Below are positions 1 to 10,367 of a DNA stretch of 64,000 nt, piece by piece (position 1 is the first letter of the stretch; the number at the start of each line of letters is the position of its first letter). The translations under genes were made by a program, and so were the position numbers. Source of the DNA: JBDKTH01 sp964558295 (lineage in GTDB: Bacteria > Planctomycetota > Planctomycetia > Pirellulales > Thermoguttaceae); the NCBI GenBank assembly GCA_964558295.1, contig CAZLDQ010000001.1:9403-73402 (forward strand), given 5' to 3'. The notes below the pieces were generated by a model, which saw nothing but the letters and a program-made list of their open reading frames with translations, made no database searches and was not told the DNA's origin.

Positions 1-1
1 G

Positions 2-55
2 GTCTTCCTCGTACTCCTGGCACTGGCGGTTCTCAGGGGAACAGCCCTCTTCTGA
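2..55 (+). CDS. C-terminal end of a membrane protein (partial)
   Basis: An open frame enters from the left edge and stops with TGA at 53-55. Its 17 residues, VFLVLLALAVLRGTALF, look like the last transmembrane helix of an integral membrane protein. It lies upstream of araB on the same strand, so a sugar transporter permease is possible, but the fragment is too short to tell. The following 194 bases up to araB contain no gene; a CATAAT hexamer at 215-220 could be a -10 element but lacks a well-spaced -35. Confidence 0.4.
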   Translation, partial: VFLVLLALAVLRGTALF

Positions 56-249
56 GATCCGACGCCAGGCGAAACGACCGACAGCAGATCGCGTTCGGGG
101 AAAACCGTCGGACGAAGGTTACGCGTCTAAGTGGCGTGCCAAGCCCTGTTGGGGGGTGCTTGCGAAGTCCCAGAAAAAGGACTAAGTTGGCATCGCCCCC
201 TTGGTCATGCTAGTCATAATACGCATCCAGGCGAATGAAGGAAGAATCT

Positions 250-1953
250 ATGCCTCCGTCTCCCAAGCGGTATGCCCTCGGTGTCGACTACGGAACCAAC
301 AGTGTGCGTGCTTTGATCGTGGATGTGGCCGATGGGACGGAAATCGCCACGGCGGTCTACGACTATCCGAGTGGCGAGAAGGGCGTGTTGCTGGCAGCCA
401 AAGATCCGAACCTTGCCCGCCAAAACCCGGCCGACTATATCGAGGGGTTCTTCCAGTCGGTTCGCGCAGCTCTCCGCACGGCCAAAAAGCAACCCGGTTT
501 CTCGCCCGCCAACATCGTCGGCATTGGCGTCGATACCACAGGCTCCACGCCGATCCCGGTGGATCGCAGCGGCCAGCCCCTGGCGTTCCAATCCCGATTC
601 AAGAAAAACTTGGCCGCACAGGCTTGGCTTTGGAAGGATCACACTTCCCATGCCGAGGCGGCGGAGATTACCGACAAGGCTCGGCAACTGGATATGCCCT
701 ACCTGTCCAAGTGTGGTGGCACCTACAGTTCCGAGTGGTATTGGTCCAAGATCCTTCACTGCAAGCGGACCAGCCCCCAGGTCTTCACGGCGGCTTACGG
801 CTGGGTGGAACTCGCCGACTTCGTCCCCGGCTATCTTACGGGTCGGCTTGACCCGACGATCATCCCCCGCGGGATTTGTGCCGCGGGACATAAGGCGATG
901 TACAACGACCAGTGGGGAGGGCTGCCCAGCGAAGAATTCCTCGCCCGTCTCGATCCCGAGCTTGTGCCGCTTCGCCGCCGCTATGCGAGTCCGGCCGTCT
1001 CCGCCGACCATAGGGCAGGCGAGTTAACCGAGGAGGTGGCTCGCCGGATCGGGTTGCCGGCAGGGATTCCTGTAGCGGTCGGCGCGTTTGATGCCCATGC
1101 GGGAGCGGTCGGCGCTGGGGTCAAGCCGGGCACCCTCGTTAAGATCATTGGCACCAGCACCTGCGACATGATGGTCGCCCCCATGGATCAACCGCTGGCC
1201 GACATCCCCGGACTGTGCGGGATCGTGCCCGGTTCGATCCTTCCTGGCCTGTATGGTCTGGAAGCGGGACAGTCTGCCGTCGGTGACATCTTCAACTGGT
1301 TCGTCACATCCCTGGCCCCCACACAGTACACGGCCAAGGGCGATCCCCATGCGAATCTCACCGAAGCGGCCGCCAAACTCAAGCCGGGTGAAAGCGGACT
1401 TCTCGCCCTCGATTGGAACAACGGCAACCGCACAATCCTCGTCGATCCGCGGCTCACGGGCCTCTTGATCGGGCAGACGCTTCACACCACAGCCGCGGAG
1501 ACCTATCGGGCTTTGATCGAAGCCACCGCGTTTGGTGCTCTGACGATCATCAAGCGATTTGAAGAATACGGTATCGAGGTCAACGAAGTGATCAACTGCG
1601 GCGGAATCGCTGAAAAGAACCCCTTTGCCATGCAAGTGTATGCCGATATCTGCAACCGCCCGATGAAGGTCAGCCGCTCAGCGCAGACGTGTGCCCTGGG
1701 CGCGGCGATTTTCGGAGCGGTCGTCGGCGGGGCCTACAAGACCACCGAACAGGCCCAGAGACGCATGACCGGTGTGAAGTCCAAGGTCTTCCGCCCCAAC
1801 AAGGCCGCCGCGGCCGTTTACGCCGAACTCTACCGACTCTATCGCCAATTGCACGACCATTTCGGTCTCCCGGGCCATGCCGACAAGCAAGGGCTCTACG
1901 GCGTAATGAAAGACCTGATCGCCCTCCGCGACCGTGTGCGGCAGGACGCATAA
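250..1953 (+). CDS. araB: Ribulokinase
   Basis: FGGY-family carbohydrate kinase of about 567 residues, matching the usual ribulokinase length (about 560). It phosphorylates L-ribulose with ATP to L-ribulose 5-phosphate in the cytoplasm. The N-terminal ATP-binding segment GVDYGTNSVRALIVD is near residues 11-25, the ribulokinase-type ALDWNNGNRTILVDPR lies in the second half, and the C-terminal nucleotide site reads CALGAAIFGAVVGGAY. An in-frame ATG at 235 exists, but the ATG at 250 has a GGAAG ribosome site 5 bases upstream and is preferred. araD follows after 39 bases, so the two are probably one operon. No arabinose isomerase gene is in the window; it may lie to the left. Confidence 0.93.
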   Translation: MPPSPKRYALGVDYGTNSVRALIVDVADGTEIATAVYDYPSGEKGVLLAAKDPNLARQNPADYIEGFFQSVRAALRTAKKQPGFSPANIVGIGVDTTGSTPIPVDRSGQPLAFQSRFKKNLAAQAWLWKDHTSHAEAAEITDKARQLDMPYLSKCGGTYSSEWYWSKILHCKRTSPQVFTAAYGWVELADFVPGYLTGRLDPTIIPRGICAAGHKAMYNDQWGGLPSEEFLARLDPELVPLRRRYASPAVSADHRAGELTEEVARRIGLPAGIPVAVGAFDAHAGAVGAGVKPGTLVKIIGTSTCDMMVAPMDQPLADIPGLCGIVPGSILPGLYGLEAGQSAVGDIFNWFVTSLAPTQYTAKGDPHANLTEAAAKLKPGESGLLALDWNNGNRTILVDPRLTGLLIGQTLHTTAAETYRALIEATAFGALTIIKRFEEYGIEVNEVINCGGIAEKNPFAMQVYADICNRPMKVSRSAQTCALGAAIFGAVVGGAYKTTEQAQRRMTGVKSKVFRPNKAAAAVYAELYRLYRQLHDHFGLPGHADKQGLYGVMKDLIALRDRVRQDA

Positions 1954-1992
1954 AGGGTGGCCGAAAACGTATTGGAGAAAGGTTGGTCAGAG

Positions 1993-2646
1993 ATGAAGCT
2001 GATCGAACTTCGTGAAGAAGTCTGTTACGTCAATAAGATGCTGCCGGTCACGGGCCTCGTGACCATGCACTCGGGCAACGCCAGCGGTCTGGACCGCGAG
2101 AGCGGACGGCTCGTGATCAAACCGTCGGGAATCGACTACGACCGGCTCACGCCCGATGATCTGGTGGAGGTCGACTTGGCGTCGGGCGAGGTGCTCCACG
2201 GCTCGCTACGTCCCAGCGTCGACTTGCCGCATCACCTCTACCTCTATCGCAACATGCCCGGAGTGTGTGGTCTCATTCACACCCACAGCAACTACGCCAC
2301 GGCCTTTGCCGCCCTCGGCAGGCCGATCCCCTTATGCCTGACGGCCATCGCCGATCAGTTTGGCGACCAGATCCCCTGCACGCCGTATGTGGACAATGAA
2401 GCCGATCATATCGGTCAGGCGATTCTGAAGTGCCGCACTCGGGCTCCGGCCGTGCTGCTGCAGAATCACGGCGTGTTCGCCTGGGGTAAGACGCCCCGCG
2501 AGGCGCTCAAGACGGCCGTCATGACGGAGGACGTGGCTAAGACCGTGCACCTGGCCCTGCAACTCGGCCAACCGCGGGAGATTCCAGCCGCAGAGGTCCA
2601 AAAATGGTACGATCGGTACCGGTTCGGCTACGGACAACACTCATAG
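1993..2646 (+). CDS. araD: L-ribulose-5-phosphate 4-epimerase
   Basis: Class II aldolase/adducin family protein of 217 residues that converts L-ribulose 5-phosphate to D-xylulose 5-phosphate, linking arabinose or ribulose use to the pentose phosphate pathway. By alignment from memory to E. coli AraD, the zinc/substrate residues D76, H95, H97, D120 and H171 correspond here to D77, H96 and H98 (in HTHSNYA), D121 and H159 (in QNHGVFAWG). The C-terminus ends in YGQ plus two residues, like the E. coli enzyme. A GTG at 1957 would add 12 residues, but the ATG at 1993 gives the family-typical N-terminus and has GGAG/AAAGG upstream. Confidence 0.92.
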   Translation: MKLIELREEVCYVNKMLPVTGLVTMHSGNASGLDRESGRLVIKPSGIDYDRLTPDDLVEVDLASGEVLHGSLRPSVDLPHHLYLYRNMPGVCGLIHTHSNYATAFAALGRPIPLCLTAIADQFGDQIPCTPYVDNEADHIGQAILKCRTRAPAVLLQNHGVFAWGKTPREALKTAVMTEDVAKTVHLALQLGQPREIPAAEVQKWYDRYRFGYGQHS

Positions 2647-2662
2647 GAGGTCATGGTCAACC

Positions 2663-3787
2663 ATGCTCGCCGCTCGGCTTTATGGCCCGCAGGATATCCG
2701 CGTGGAAGAAGTCCCCTGTCCCGGTGAACCACCGCCAGGCCATGCGCTGATTCGTGTCACGACGGTTGGAATCTGCGGCAGCGATCTGCACACCTACCGC
2801 CAGGCGAGCATTGGCAACACGGCCTTGAAAAGTCCGCTGATCCTGGGGCATGAGTTCAGCGGAATCGTCGAAGCCGTGGGACTTGGCTGCGTTGATGGCT
2901 ACGGCCAGCCGCTGCATGAAGGTGTACCCGTGGCAGCAGATCCAGCCAGCCCCTGTGGGCAATGTGAATTGTGCCAGGCTGGGCATCCGAACCTTTGTCA
3001 ACAGATTCACTTCTGTGGCCTGTGGCCCGATCACGGGGCACTTTGCCAGTGGCTCCACCTGCCGGCGAAAAACTGCTTCCCACTGCCTGCCCGGCTCGAC
3101 GAGGTCGCTGGTGCGATGCTCGAACCGCTTGGCGTGGCCATTCATGCGGCCGACCTGGCCAAAATCCGCGTCGGCCAGAGCGTAGCGATTCTCGGGGCTG
3201 GACCGATCGGCCTGTGTATCCTTCAGATGGTCAGGCTCAGCGGCGCCGGACCGGTTTTCATCTCCGACCGCCTTCCCTGGCGTGTCGAACTGGCTCGACG
3301 TCTCGGAGCCACCATGGCCTTGTGCGATGGGGGGCAAGACCTCGTCGCCGCAGTTCGCAAGGCCACAGGGGGACGCGGTGTGGACGTTGCCATTGAAGCG
3401 GCCTGGAGCGGCGAAGCGGTCGAAGCGGCCGCCGAAATGCTGGTCCCCGGCGGCCGGTTGGTTATCGTGGGAATCGCCGAGGACGATCGGCTTTCGCTTC
3501 GTCACTCCACCGCACGCCGCAAGGGGCTGACCATCAAAATGGCCCGCCGCATGAAGCATACCTATCCCCGGGCCATCCGTTTGGCTGAGTCTGGATCTGT
3601 CGACCTCCACGCTCTCGTCAGCCACCACTTCCCGCTGACGCAAACGAAGGAAGCGTTCGCCCTGAACGCCGCCTACGCCGAGGGGGTCGGCAAGGTGGTG
3701 ATCGATGTGCAAGCCCTTCCAGCAGCCCAGCCGTCACCCGGTAAAGTAGAGATACGCCGCGGCGATTGCCGCCAGGACCATCCCTGA
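2663..3787 (+). CDS. Zinc-dependent medium-chain alcohol/polyol dehydrogenase
   Basis: Medium-chain dehydrogenase/reductase of 374 residues. Visible are the catalytic-zinc Cys in GICGSDLHTY, the GHEFSG segment, the structural-zinc cluster CGQCELCQAGHPNLC, and the Rossmann nucleotide site ILGAGPIGLCILQMV. The family oxidises sugars, polyols or threonine with NAD(P); its position 16 bases after araD suggests a sugar or polyol alcohol linked to pentose metabolism, but the substrate cannot be read from sequence. A TAGGAGG ribosome site at 2644-2650 precedes the ATG. The last 54 bases overlap the convergent symporter gene; the tail after KVVIDVQAL has no visible family match. Confidence 0.85.
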   Translation: MLAARLYGPQDIRVEEVPCPGEPPPGHALIRVTTVGICGSDLHTYRQASIGNTALKSPLILGHEFSGIVEAVGLGCVDGYGQPLHEGVPVAADPASPCGQCELCQAGHPNLCQQIHFCGLWPDHGALCQWLHLPAKNCFPLPARLDEVAGAMLEPLGVAIHAADLAKIRVGQSVAILGAGPIGLCILQMVRLSGAGPVFISDRLPWRVELARRLGATMALCDGGQDLVAAVRKATGGRGVDVAIEAAWSGEAVEAAAEMLVPGGRLVIVGIAEDDRLSLRHSTARRKGLTIKMARRMKHTYPRAIRLAESGSVDLHALVSHHFPLTQTKEAFALNAAYAEGVGKVVIDVQALPAAQPSPGKVEIRRGDCRQDHP

Positions 3788-5659
3788 CGCAAACACGTCG
3801 CCCCAGTTCCAACTGCGTCGCGACTGCAACCGCTGCTCTTCGGTAACCGTGCCATACGTCAGCCCGCGAATGCTCTCCGGCGACGGAGCCGCGGTCAGCA
3901 GACTGACCAGCACCATCACGACCGACGAGACCAGGAAGATCACCACGCTGTAGTACTGGAAATAGGTGTTGTTGACAATCCAGAGCAACGACCCCTCTGC
4001 GTAGCCGTTCTTGAATCCGTCGATCCCCAAGGCAACGGGCGTGTCGATGGCCAACCGGAAGACGCCCATCAGGAAGCCGACCACCAACGCCGCCAAACAA
4101 CCTTTGCCATTGAGCCGCTTGAAGAATACGCCGAGGAAGAAGACCGCAAAGATCGGCGGGGCCAGATAACCTTGAACCGACTGCAGGTAGTAGTACAACC
4201 CGTTTTGCCCGCGAATCACTGGAATCCATAACAGGGCGATCAGCACCATCACACTCGTGGCAAGCCGTCCCATCCACACCAATTGGGCTTGCGAGGCCTT
4301 GGGCTGGAATTTCTGGTACAGATCCATCGTGAACAGCGTGGAGCAGGCATTGAAGGCTCCGGCCAACGAGCTCATCAGCGCGGAGAGAAGCCCGGCCACG
4401 ACAAGGCCCCGGACTCCTACGGGCAAAATGTGCTTGACCATCAAGGGAAAAGCGGCCTGACACTGGTCAGCCACCGGTTTCCCGTCCACCACCAGGTTCT
4501 CCAGGCCGCGGTAGCCGTTCTTGGCCAGCACGAAGCAGATCATTCCCGGGATAATGAAGATGGCCACTGGCAATAGTTTCATGAAGGCGGCAGCGATGCT
4601 TCCCCGCCGAGCGATTGTCTCGTTGGAAGCCGCTAGGGCTCGTTGCACAATGTATTGGTCGGTGCACCAATACCAGAGGCCGACGATCGGGGCACAAACC
4701 AGCATCCCAAGCCAAGGAAAATGGTGGTCGGCACTGAAATACCAGGCCATCCGGCCGGTTTCCCGAACCGGTTCCCAGGTGCCTTCCATTCCGGCAGGCA
4801 CCAGGGGACGCCAAAGGTTGAACATCTCCGAGCCGCACTGCTGACGCAAGACATCCCACCCCCCCAGCTCGATCAGCCCGAACACGGTCACCATCGCCGA
4901 GCCGATAATGAAGATCATCGTCTGCAGTGTATCGGTATAGGCCACCGCACGCAGGCCGCCCAAGACCGTGTAGAGGCCGGTCAGTACGACGACCACCACG
5001 GAGCCGATCCAAAAGGCATCTAACACCATAATGCCCAGATCGAGGCGGATTTCTGGCAGGAGCGTGTAGAAGACCACGCCCCCGGCAAAGATCCCCACGG
5101 CAAGCTTGGTGACCACATAGGCCACCAGCGAGATGATCGAGAGCATCCAACGGGCGGCCGGCGAAAACCGCTTTTCGAGGAACTCGGGCATCGTGTAGAC
5201 CATCGACCGCATGTAGAACGGTACGAAGACCCAGGCCAACACCAAGAGACACCAGGCGTGGAGCTCGTAGTGGGCCATGGCCACCCCGTCCGTGCAGCCC
5301 GAGCCAGCCAAACCCACGAGATGCTCCGAACCGATGTTCGAGGAAAAGATCGACGCGGCCACAATGAACCAGCCGAGGTTACGCCCGGCGAGAAAGTAAT
5401 CGTCGGCCGTATCCTTGTTGCGCAGGATCGCCCACCAGGTGATTCCAAACAGGAGGACGAAGTAGCCGGCGATTACGATCCAGTCGAGGGTGGCCAGTTG
5501 TCCGCTCCCGACGGTCGAGAAGACGCCGGTGGTCGTCGACGGTGCAACCACGGTTGCCGCCGGCTGACTCGCCGAATCCGACCCGGCAATCACCGGACTC
5601 CCGCACATGACGCACACCAGATAGGCCACCACGCCGAGCAATCCCACAGACCGGATCAT
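3734..5659 (-). CDS. Sodium:solute symporter (SSS/SGLT family)
   Basis: Polytopic membrane protein of about 641 residues, somewhat longer than typical SSS members because of an N-terminal signal-like segment (MIRSVGLLGVVAYLVCVMCG) and a Thr/Ala-rich linker. The family core is clear: DYFLAGRNLGWFIVAASIFSS followed by NIGSEHLVGLAGSG, the SSS/SGLT signature region, then about a dozen further hydrophobic helices. It should import a sugar or similar solute with sodium across the inner membrane. The ATG at 5659 has GGAGG 7 bases upstream; an in-frame start 45 bases earlier is less likely. It converges on the araB-araD-dehydrogenase genes and may supply their substrate. Confidence 0.9.
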   Translation of the reverse strand: MIRSVGLLGVVAYLVCVMCGSPVIAGSDSASQPAATVVAPSTTTGVFSTVGSGQLATLDWIVIAGYFVLLFGITWWAILRNKDTADDYFLAGRNLGWFIVAASIFSSNIGSEHLVGLAGSGCTDGVAMAHYELHAWCLLVLAWVFVPFYMRSMVYTMPEFLEKRFSPAARWMLSIISLVAYVVTKLAVGIFAGGVVFYTLLPEIRLDLGIMVLDAFWIGSVVVVVLTGLYTVLGGLRAVAYTDTLQTMIFIIGSAMVTVFGLIELGGWDVLRQQCGSEMFNLWRPLVPAGMEGTWEPVRETGRMAWYFSADHHFPWLGMLVCAPIVGLWYWCTDQYIVQRALAASNETIARRGSIAAAFMKLLPVAIFIIPGMICFVLAKNGYRGLENLVVDGKPVADQCQAAFPLMVKHILPVGVRGLVVAGLLSALMSSLAGAFNACSTLFTMDLYQKFQPKASQAQLVWMGRLATSVMVLIALLWIPVIRGQNGLYYYLQSVQGYLAPPIFAVFFLGVFFKRLNGKGCLAALVVGFLMGVFRLAIDTPVALGIDGFKNGYAEGSLLWIVNNTYFQYYSVVIFLVSSVVMVLVSLLTAAPSPESIRGLTYGTVTEEQRLQSRRSWNWGDVFASGMVLAAIAAAYLYFTG

Positions 5660-5814
5660 GCACGTCCCTCCGCCGTTGGCAAGACAATCTCCAGATCCCC
5701 ACACGGTTCGTCAGTCTAAACGACCCGATGGAGAGCGCCAAGAGACTTGCCGACGCAACCTGCAACACGGGCCTAGGCAGCAGGCCTTGAGGGGGGGCAG
5801 AGGCAGGCCGCATA

Positions 5815-8289
<2,475 letters not shown>

Positions 8290-8718
8290 CCGCCCAGGTA
8301 TCTGAATGCCAAGTTCAACGGGTTCAAGCTCAAGATTCCTGACGGCGATTGGATCGTGATGGCCAACGGCGACCGGATTCGTGTGCCACGCAACCAACCG
8401 ATCACTGCCATTGCGTCGGTCGGCAGTCTCCAAGAGGCGACATGGCCGACGCCCGAATTGCAGAGAACCGCCCAACGTCGCGTCTGCTTCGGCGAGAAGC
8501 GGACCTTCACGCTGGAGCCCCTGGAGGGCTACTGCCATCGCAAATCGCTTCCACCAGATCCCCGTTGCTTCATTGTCTCGGCAGGTTTGATCTGGTATGT
8601 TGCGTTACAGGCGAAGAGATGTTGCCCTTCCACCGTGAGGATGCAACCACCCACCTCCTGAAGGCGGGGTGCTTCGCTTTGCATTTCCTTGTTGTTTCCA
8701 GGACTGGAGAGAGACGCC
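8290..8718. other. Gap between WD40 and DUF4405 genes with an open in-frame stretch
   Basis: About 430 bases without an established gene. After the TAG at 8287-8289 the same frame stays open until 8661 and its first 60 or so codons are GC-rich in third position, as in real genes. The remainder, with CCCTTCCACCGTG and a run of proline codons, looks non-coding and leads into the next ribosome site. Confidence 0.4.
8359..8661 (+). CDS. Possible small ORF or severed tail of the WD40 gene
   Basis: An open frame in phase with the preceding WD40 gene, separated only by its TAG stop. The conceptual protein from 8290 begins PRYLNAKFNGFKLKIPDGDW and continues with MANGDRIRVPRNQPITAIAS, which reads like real protein. 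An ATG at 8359 could start an independent 100-residue product, but no ribosome site is visible. It could instead be a former extension cut by a nonsense mutation. No family was recognised. Confidence 0.2.
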   Translation: MANGDRIRVPRNQPITAIASVGSLQEATWPTPELQRTAQRRVCFGEKRTFTLEPLEGYCHRKSLPPDPRCFIVSAGLIWYVALQAKRCCPSTVRMQPPTS

Positions 8719-9255
8719 ATGAGAGAGTTCTCTCGGATGCGGACATGGGCGGGGGCATTGACGATTGGATCGTTCGGGGTTGTTGGGACTACGGGAATCC
8801 TGATGTTCTTTCATCTGAACGGCGGCTTGTCGAAGCTGGCCCACGAATGGTTGGGCTGGCTTCTGGTGATCGCCGTCGTCGTCCATGTGGCCGTCAACTG
8901 GAAGCCATTTGTCAGCTATTTCCGTAGACCGCTGAGCATTGCGATCATGGCCGTTCTTCTGGTACTGGGGGGCCTTTCCTTCTTGTCGGGAGGTTCTTCG
9001 GGCGGCCGTCACCATCCAATGATGGGAGCCATGCTGGCTCTCGAACAGTCTTCCCTGAAGGTGGTTGCCGAGGTGGTCAAACAAACCCCTGATTCCCTGA
9101 TCGCGGCCCTTCGGGCTCGCGAAATCCGTGTTCGCGATGACCAACAGACGATCCGTGAGGTGGCCTCGGAAAACCATATGCGAAGTCTGGAGATCCTGGG
9201 GTACATTTTGGGGGACATGCCGCAGTCCGCTGCGGACCAACACTCCCGCGACTGA
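8719..9255 (+). CDS. DUF4405 membrane protein
   Basis: Protein of 178 residues. Two predicted membrane helices at about 10-30 and 38-58 with the DUF4405 hallmark AHEWLGWLLVIAVVVHVAVN followed by W-K-P-F; the paired His residues suggest a cytochrome b561-like haem-binding fold, which is inference. A third helix near 72-86 (IAIMAVLLVLGGLSFL) is followed by a His/Met segment (GGRHHPMMG) and a soluble C-terminal domain of about 80 residues (SSLKVVAEVVKQTPDSLIAA) not recognised. The ATG at 8719 has GGAGAGAG upstream; the longer TTG-started frame is less likely. It appears monocistronic. Confidence 0.7.
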   Translation: MREFSRMRTWAGALTIGSFGVVGTTGILMFFHLNGGLSKLAHEWLGWLLVIAVVVHVAVNWKPFVSYFRRPLSIAIMAVLLVLGGLSFLSGGSSGGRHHPMMGAMLALEQSSLKVVAEVVKQTPDSLIAALRAREIRVRDDQQTIREVASENHMRSLEILGYILGDMPQSAADQHSRD

Positions 9256-10367
9256 TTCCGGATGCAGATGGTACAGAGTCTGCGCAGGCTAACCGACGAG
9301 TGTCTTGTTCATCGAAGACAAACCGGATCAGCGCCGGAACCAGAAAACGGGCCATCACGGATACCAACGGGCCGACGATTTCAAACGCCACACAGTACGC
9401 CTGGTCAAAGAACCGGGGCAGGCCTTGAACACTGACTCTACCGCTGATTATTCGGCTGGTAGACGGGAAAGGGGCGATACTCGATCACACCGGCCGAAGG
9501 CCGAATCGAGTTCATTTGCATTACGGCTGATACCGTCGTCTCCCAAAGCTTTACCCAGCGGGGTCGCCCCGCGGGGTGTGCAGCCAACTCCATGGCACAC
9601 GAGCAATATGCCGTGGTCACTGCCTTTTTACGGACAGGAGCCATTGGACCTACTGACGCACCCAAGCAGCGAAAAGGAAAAAGAACTCACCCTTCCCTTC
9701 CTCGGCCTGCCTTCCTTTGCGTGCTTCGCGTCTTTGCGGTTCTTTCCCAAGGGAAATCCACTTAGGGGATGCCTGGAAGTGGCCAAAAACTTTGCTCGCA
9801 TCCGGCCTGCCCATCTGTTAAGCTCCACGAAGAATCAGAACCTGATGAGCCAAAGCGAAATGGTGTGAGATGGTCAATGGAATACGAACCAGGGAAACCA
9901 ATCAACGATAAGCCGAGGATCGTTGCATCGCAAGCCGAGTGGCATGCCATCACAAAACGCCACGACGTACTCGGCATGTTCTGCCGCCCCGCTTTCTCGT
10001 CAATCCGCACCCGCTCCCCCCCGGAAGAAAATTTCCCCCAACGTCCCTTGGATTTTGTTGACGAAACGTACCTCCGGTCTCACTCGCAGGGCCGAAGTGG
10101 CGGGAGAGGTAGCTGACGTGACTCGTCCCCGCAACGCGAGAAGCTCACGAAAGACGCGAGCCAATCCGGCCAATTCCGCAAGCAGCGATGCGCCCACCAA
10201 AAAGGAGTCTTCATTGAGTGAACAATTGCTTCTTGACTCGACTTGGCAGACTGCAAAAAATGCAGAAGGATGTGAAGAATGATTCTTTGACTCGACCACA
10301 CGGGCACCCCAAACGCGGGTCGTTTCTTCGGACGCATTTCCCACTCCTCCCCTTCCCTATTGGCACG
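9256..10367. other. Gene-poor kilobase upstream of the M28 peptidase
   Basis: No gene is convincingly supported here. On the minus strand two adjacent frames look protein-like: one around 9438-9590 ending in GVIEYRPFPVYQPNNQR, and a start-less one around 9290-9480 containing FEIVGPLVSVMARFLVPALI. They are in different frames and could be remains of a decayed gene. At 9712-9742 lies a CTTTGCG/CTTCGCG periodic segment. Near 10256-10270 CTGCA-AAAAA-TGCAG is a small hairpin. The rest shows nothing recognisable. Confidence 0.4.
9712..9742. repeat. Short periodic CTTTGCG/CTTCGCG intergenic repeat
   Basis: Three near-copies of CTTTGCG (CTTTGCG, CTTCGCG, CTTTGCG) occur at 8-9 base intervals within an otherwise gene-free region. 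Similar CTTTGCG-type strings recur between genes in many bacterial genomes, in my recollection; function unknown. Confidence 0.3.

Noticed and set aside
201..851. Long open frame inside araB on another frame
   Set aside because: It overlaps the ribulokinase gene completely, is rich in Arg/Gly/Pro as expected of a shifted GC-rich gene, and has no recognisable domain.
9769..10116. 115-residue plus-strand open frame before the M28 peptidase
   Set aside because: No ribosome site, no domain, and overlapping open frames on the other strand are equally long.
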